The notes beneath the pieces were generated by a model that saw nothing but the letters and a program-made list of their open reading frames with translations, was not told the DNA's origin and did not search any database. Of a stretch of DNA of 64,000 nucleotides, positions 62,642 through 64,000 are shown one piece after another. Made by a program: the position numbers and the translations under genes. The stretch covers positions 1,271,487 through 1,335,486 of the forward strand of contig NZ_PYWK01000001.1 of the NCBI RefSeq assembly GCF_003049645.1, written 5' to 3'. Position 1 is the stretch's first letter. Each line of letters begins with the position of its first letter. Origin of the DNA: Metasolibacillus fluoroglycofenilyticus (lineage in GTDB: Bacteria > Bacillota > Bacilli > Bacillales_A > Planococcaceae).

Positions 62642-63496
62642 ATGACTAATTTGGAGGTTTTCTCTTTTTTGAAAGAATTTTATGTCATCAAAAATTTAGT
62701 GAAAATAGGTAATTTGTCTATTGTCTATCTGGCAGAGGATATGAGGACGAATCAAGTACATATTATAAAAGAATTTTATCCACGTGAAATTGCAATTCGG
62801 GATATGGACAATCAAACAGTATTAAGTCGTCTTCCATCCAACAAAACAAAATTTAATCAGTTAAAGGAACTGTTTATACAAGAAGCAATCATTTTACAAA
62901 AATTAAATTGCCCATATGCTGTAAAATATATTGAGCATTTTGAGGAGAACGGAACAGTTTATATTGTAATGCAGCATTTTGAAGGTATACCATTGAATCA
63001 ATATAATAATACGAATGATACATACACAACTATATTTTTGTCTTTAATTGAGGCGTTAAATGCGATGCATCAAAAGGGAATAATCCATCGAGATATTAAA
63101 CCTAGTAATATTTTAATTGCTAGTGATGGTACACCATGTTTAATCGATTTTGGCTCAGCAATGGATTATCGTGTAGCTAAAAATGTACCGATTTTTACTA
63201 GTAGACATTATTCTCCTTTAGAGCTTTATTCCAGTAAATCGAAACAAAGTATTCGTGCAGATATATATAGTCTTAGTGCAACACTGTATTATGTCCTCGC
63301 CAAAAAGCCTCCTATTGATATATCAGAGCGTCTACTAGAGGACAAGCTAGTAGACATTAAAAAATATAATCCAAATCTCAATTATTTTTTAAGAAAAACA
63401 ATTATGTGGGCGCTTGCTATAGAGCAGAAAAAGCGATGTTTTTCGTTAAAGTTTATAAAACTTGCCTTACTATATGAACATTTAATAAAAAAATAG
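62642..63496 (+). CDS. Eukaryotic-type Ser/Thr protein kinase
   Basis: 284 residues, essentially only a kinase domain. The ATP lysine lies in HIIKEFYPREIAIRD, a form of the KEYFP-type kinases; the catalytic loop is IIHRDIKPSNIL, the metal loop LIDFGSAMDY, and the APE-equivalent HYSPLELY. The glycine loop is reduced to KIGNLSIVY. Unlike PrkC there is no membrane segment and no PASTA repeat. C-terminal helix is basic. Divergent from the PlcR-like regulator and followed by a terminator and a new operon start at 63913. Substrate unknown; likely part of an accessory system that continues beyond the window. Confidence 0.92.
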   Translation: MTNLEVFSFLKEFYVIKNLVKIGNLSIVYLAEDMRTNQVHIIKEFYPREIAIRDMDNQTVLSRLPSNKTKFNQLKELFIQEAIILQKLNCPYAVKYIEHFEENGTVYIVMQHFEGIPLNQYNNTNDTYTTIFLSLIEALNAMHQKGIIHRDIKPSNILIASDGTPCLIDFGSAMDYRVAKNVPIFTSRHYSPLELYSSKSKQSIRADIYSLSATLYYVLAKKPPIDISERLLEDKLVDIKKYNPNLNYFLRKTIMWALAIEQKKRCFSLKFIKLALLYEHLIKK

Positions 63497-63912
63497 CGAT
63501 GAAAGGGGCATACAGAAATCATCTATTTGTGCGAAGCTGTTTTAGGGCAATTTTGTATTTTAATAGCTTATAAGCCATCTTATTTAAAGAAAAGTTGACT
63601 AGAAAAAATCTGGTCAGCTTTTTTTATTGAGTGGGAAATATAGAAATTAAAATATTTATAAACGTATTTCGTTAATCTAAATTTACGCATTATTAAATAT
63701 ATAATTTACGTTATTTTATAAAATTATTTATTTAAAAATAAATATTAAGTATAAAAGTTATATTATTTATGTACTAATAGACTTTTGGTTATATTATTTT
63801 GGTATATACATTTTATTAAAATATAGATATAAATATATTGTGATTAAATATATTTGTAGTCCAACGATTAGTTGAGCTGCCAATTTATACATAAAAGGAG
63901 GGAAGGCTGTGA
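63497..63912. other. AT-rich intergenic region with terminator
   Basis: After the kinase there is a terminator at 63592-63628 (GTTGACTAGA / TCTGGTCAGC with TTTTTTT). From 63640 the DNA is extremely AT-rich with several TATAAT-like words and presumably holds the promoter of the next gene, which I cannot place. A 24-codon frame at about 63499 is not supported as a gene. Confidence 0.6.
63592..63628 (+). terminator. Terminator of the kinase gene
   Basis: GTTGACTAGA pairs with TCTGGTCAGC (G-T pairs included), followed by seven T residues. Confidence 0.85.
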
Positions 63913-64000
63913 TTGAAGCAGCCGAATCTAATGGAGATTATTAATCAGACAAATCGCACAATGCTTTTTGAAGAAATTAATCCAGAAAAGCTCGATTTGC
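63913..64000 (+). CDS. 5' end of a gene running off the right edge
   Basis: From TTG 63913, ten bases after AAGGAGGG, an open frame runs to the edge and reads KQPNLMEIINQTNRTMLFEE and onward; ATG 63931 is a second possible start but has no ribosome site. Only 29 codons are visible. The opening 'MEIINQT' recalls DUF2169-type proteins, but this is far too little to assign. It heads the operon after the kinase. Confidence 0.6.
   Translation, partial: MKQPNLMEIINQTNRTMLFEEINPEKLDL

Noticed and set aside
63499-63573. 24-codon frame after the kinase as a second signal peptide
   Set aside because: It has no hydrophobic export segment at its start and overlaps plain spacer sequence before the kinase terminator; there is not enough support.
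63913-64000. DUF2169 or type VI-like component at the right edge
   Set aside because: Only 29 codons are visible; the resemblance of the first few residues is too weak to name a family or a secretion system.

Overview
The window is a low-G+C Firmicutes chromosome segment. Gene order and protein sequences point to a Bacillales rod of the Lysinibacillus/Solibacillus (Planococcaceae) type. The order ccpN-yqfL-dnaG-sigA-cccA-trmK-yqfO, ispH-yqfQ-cshB-nfo, znuCB-zur, yqfW-ispG-yqfZ, DUF1189-DUF456-sodA, pbpA-pstSCAB-phoU follows the yqf/yqg segment of Bacillus subtilis, but it is interrupted by insertions specific to this lineage. A single-chain glycyl-tRNA synthetase, a Spo0E-type phosphatase and YqfQ fit an endospore former. 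I see no phage, no large insertion sequence, no rRNA or tRNA gene and no CRISPR array.

Layout. 1-5300: a TPP riboswitch running off the left edge, a P-loop kinase, a membrane-anchored orphan, a chemoreceptor and an orphan peptide-binding lipoprotein. 5400-7400: a 21-bp-periodic repeat array, a partial duplication of the glyS 3' end, and T-box-controlled glyS. 7480-17400: the ccpN/dnaG/sigA/cccA/trmK/yqfO core. 17400-24500: a Spo0E-like gene (not in the supplied ORF list), ispH, yqfQ, cshB, nfo and dacB. 25000-31000: a Zur-controlled zinc importer lacking its binding protein, then an operon for assembling the cobalamin lower ligand that includes probable alpha-ribazole uptake and kinase genes. 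31200-40900: accessory genes (PadR/HAAS pair, pgeF, a soluble chemoreceptor, a cystine transporter, a hydrolase with a replaced nucleophile, a frameshifted HIT gene). 40900-50700: yqfW, ispG, yqfZ, glsA, sodA, a PD-(D/E)XK protein and pbpA. 51600-56100: the Pho-type pst operon with an exact four-repeat PHO box. 56200-61300: amidohydrolase, bioY, T-box-controlled trpEG and a stress protein. 61300-64000: a PlcR-like regulator followed by an unlisted 53-codon secreted-peptide gene (PapR-like), divergent from a Ser/Thr kinase and the start of another operon.

Two things stand out. The right end looks like a self-contained peptide quorum-sensing cassette divergently coupled to a eukaryotic-type kinase, and its effector genes would lie beyond the edge. 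In addition, the intergenic DNA is seeded with at least four families of small palindromic dispersed elements, some nested within one another and several sitting directly after stop codons where they supply the terminator hairpin. Separate 21-bp-periodic short arrays lie between genes. Many reading frames in these spacers are artefacts of the repeats. All functions below are inferred by reading the sequence; no database search was run.
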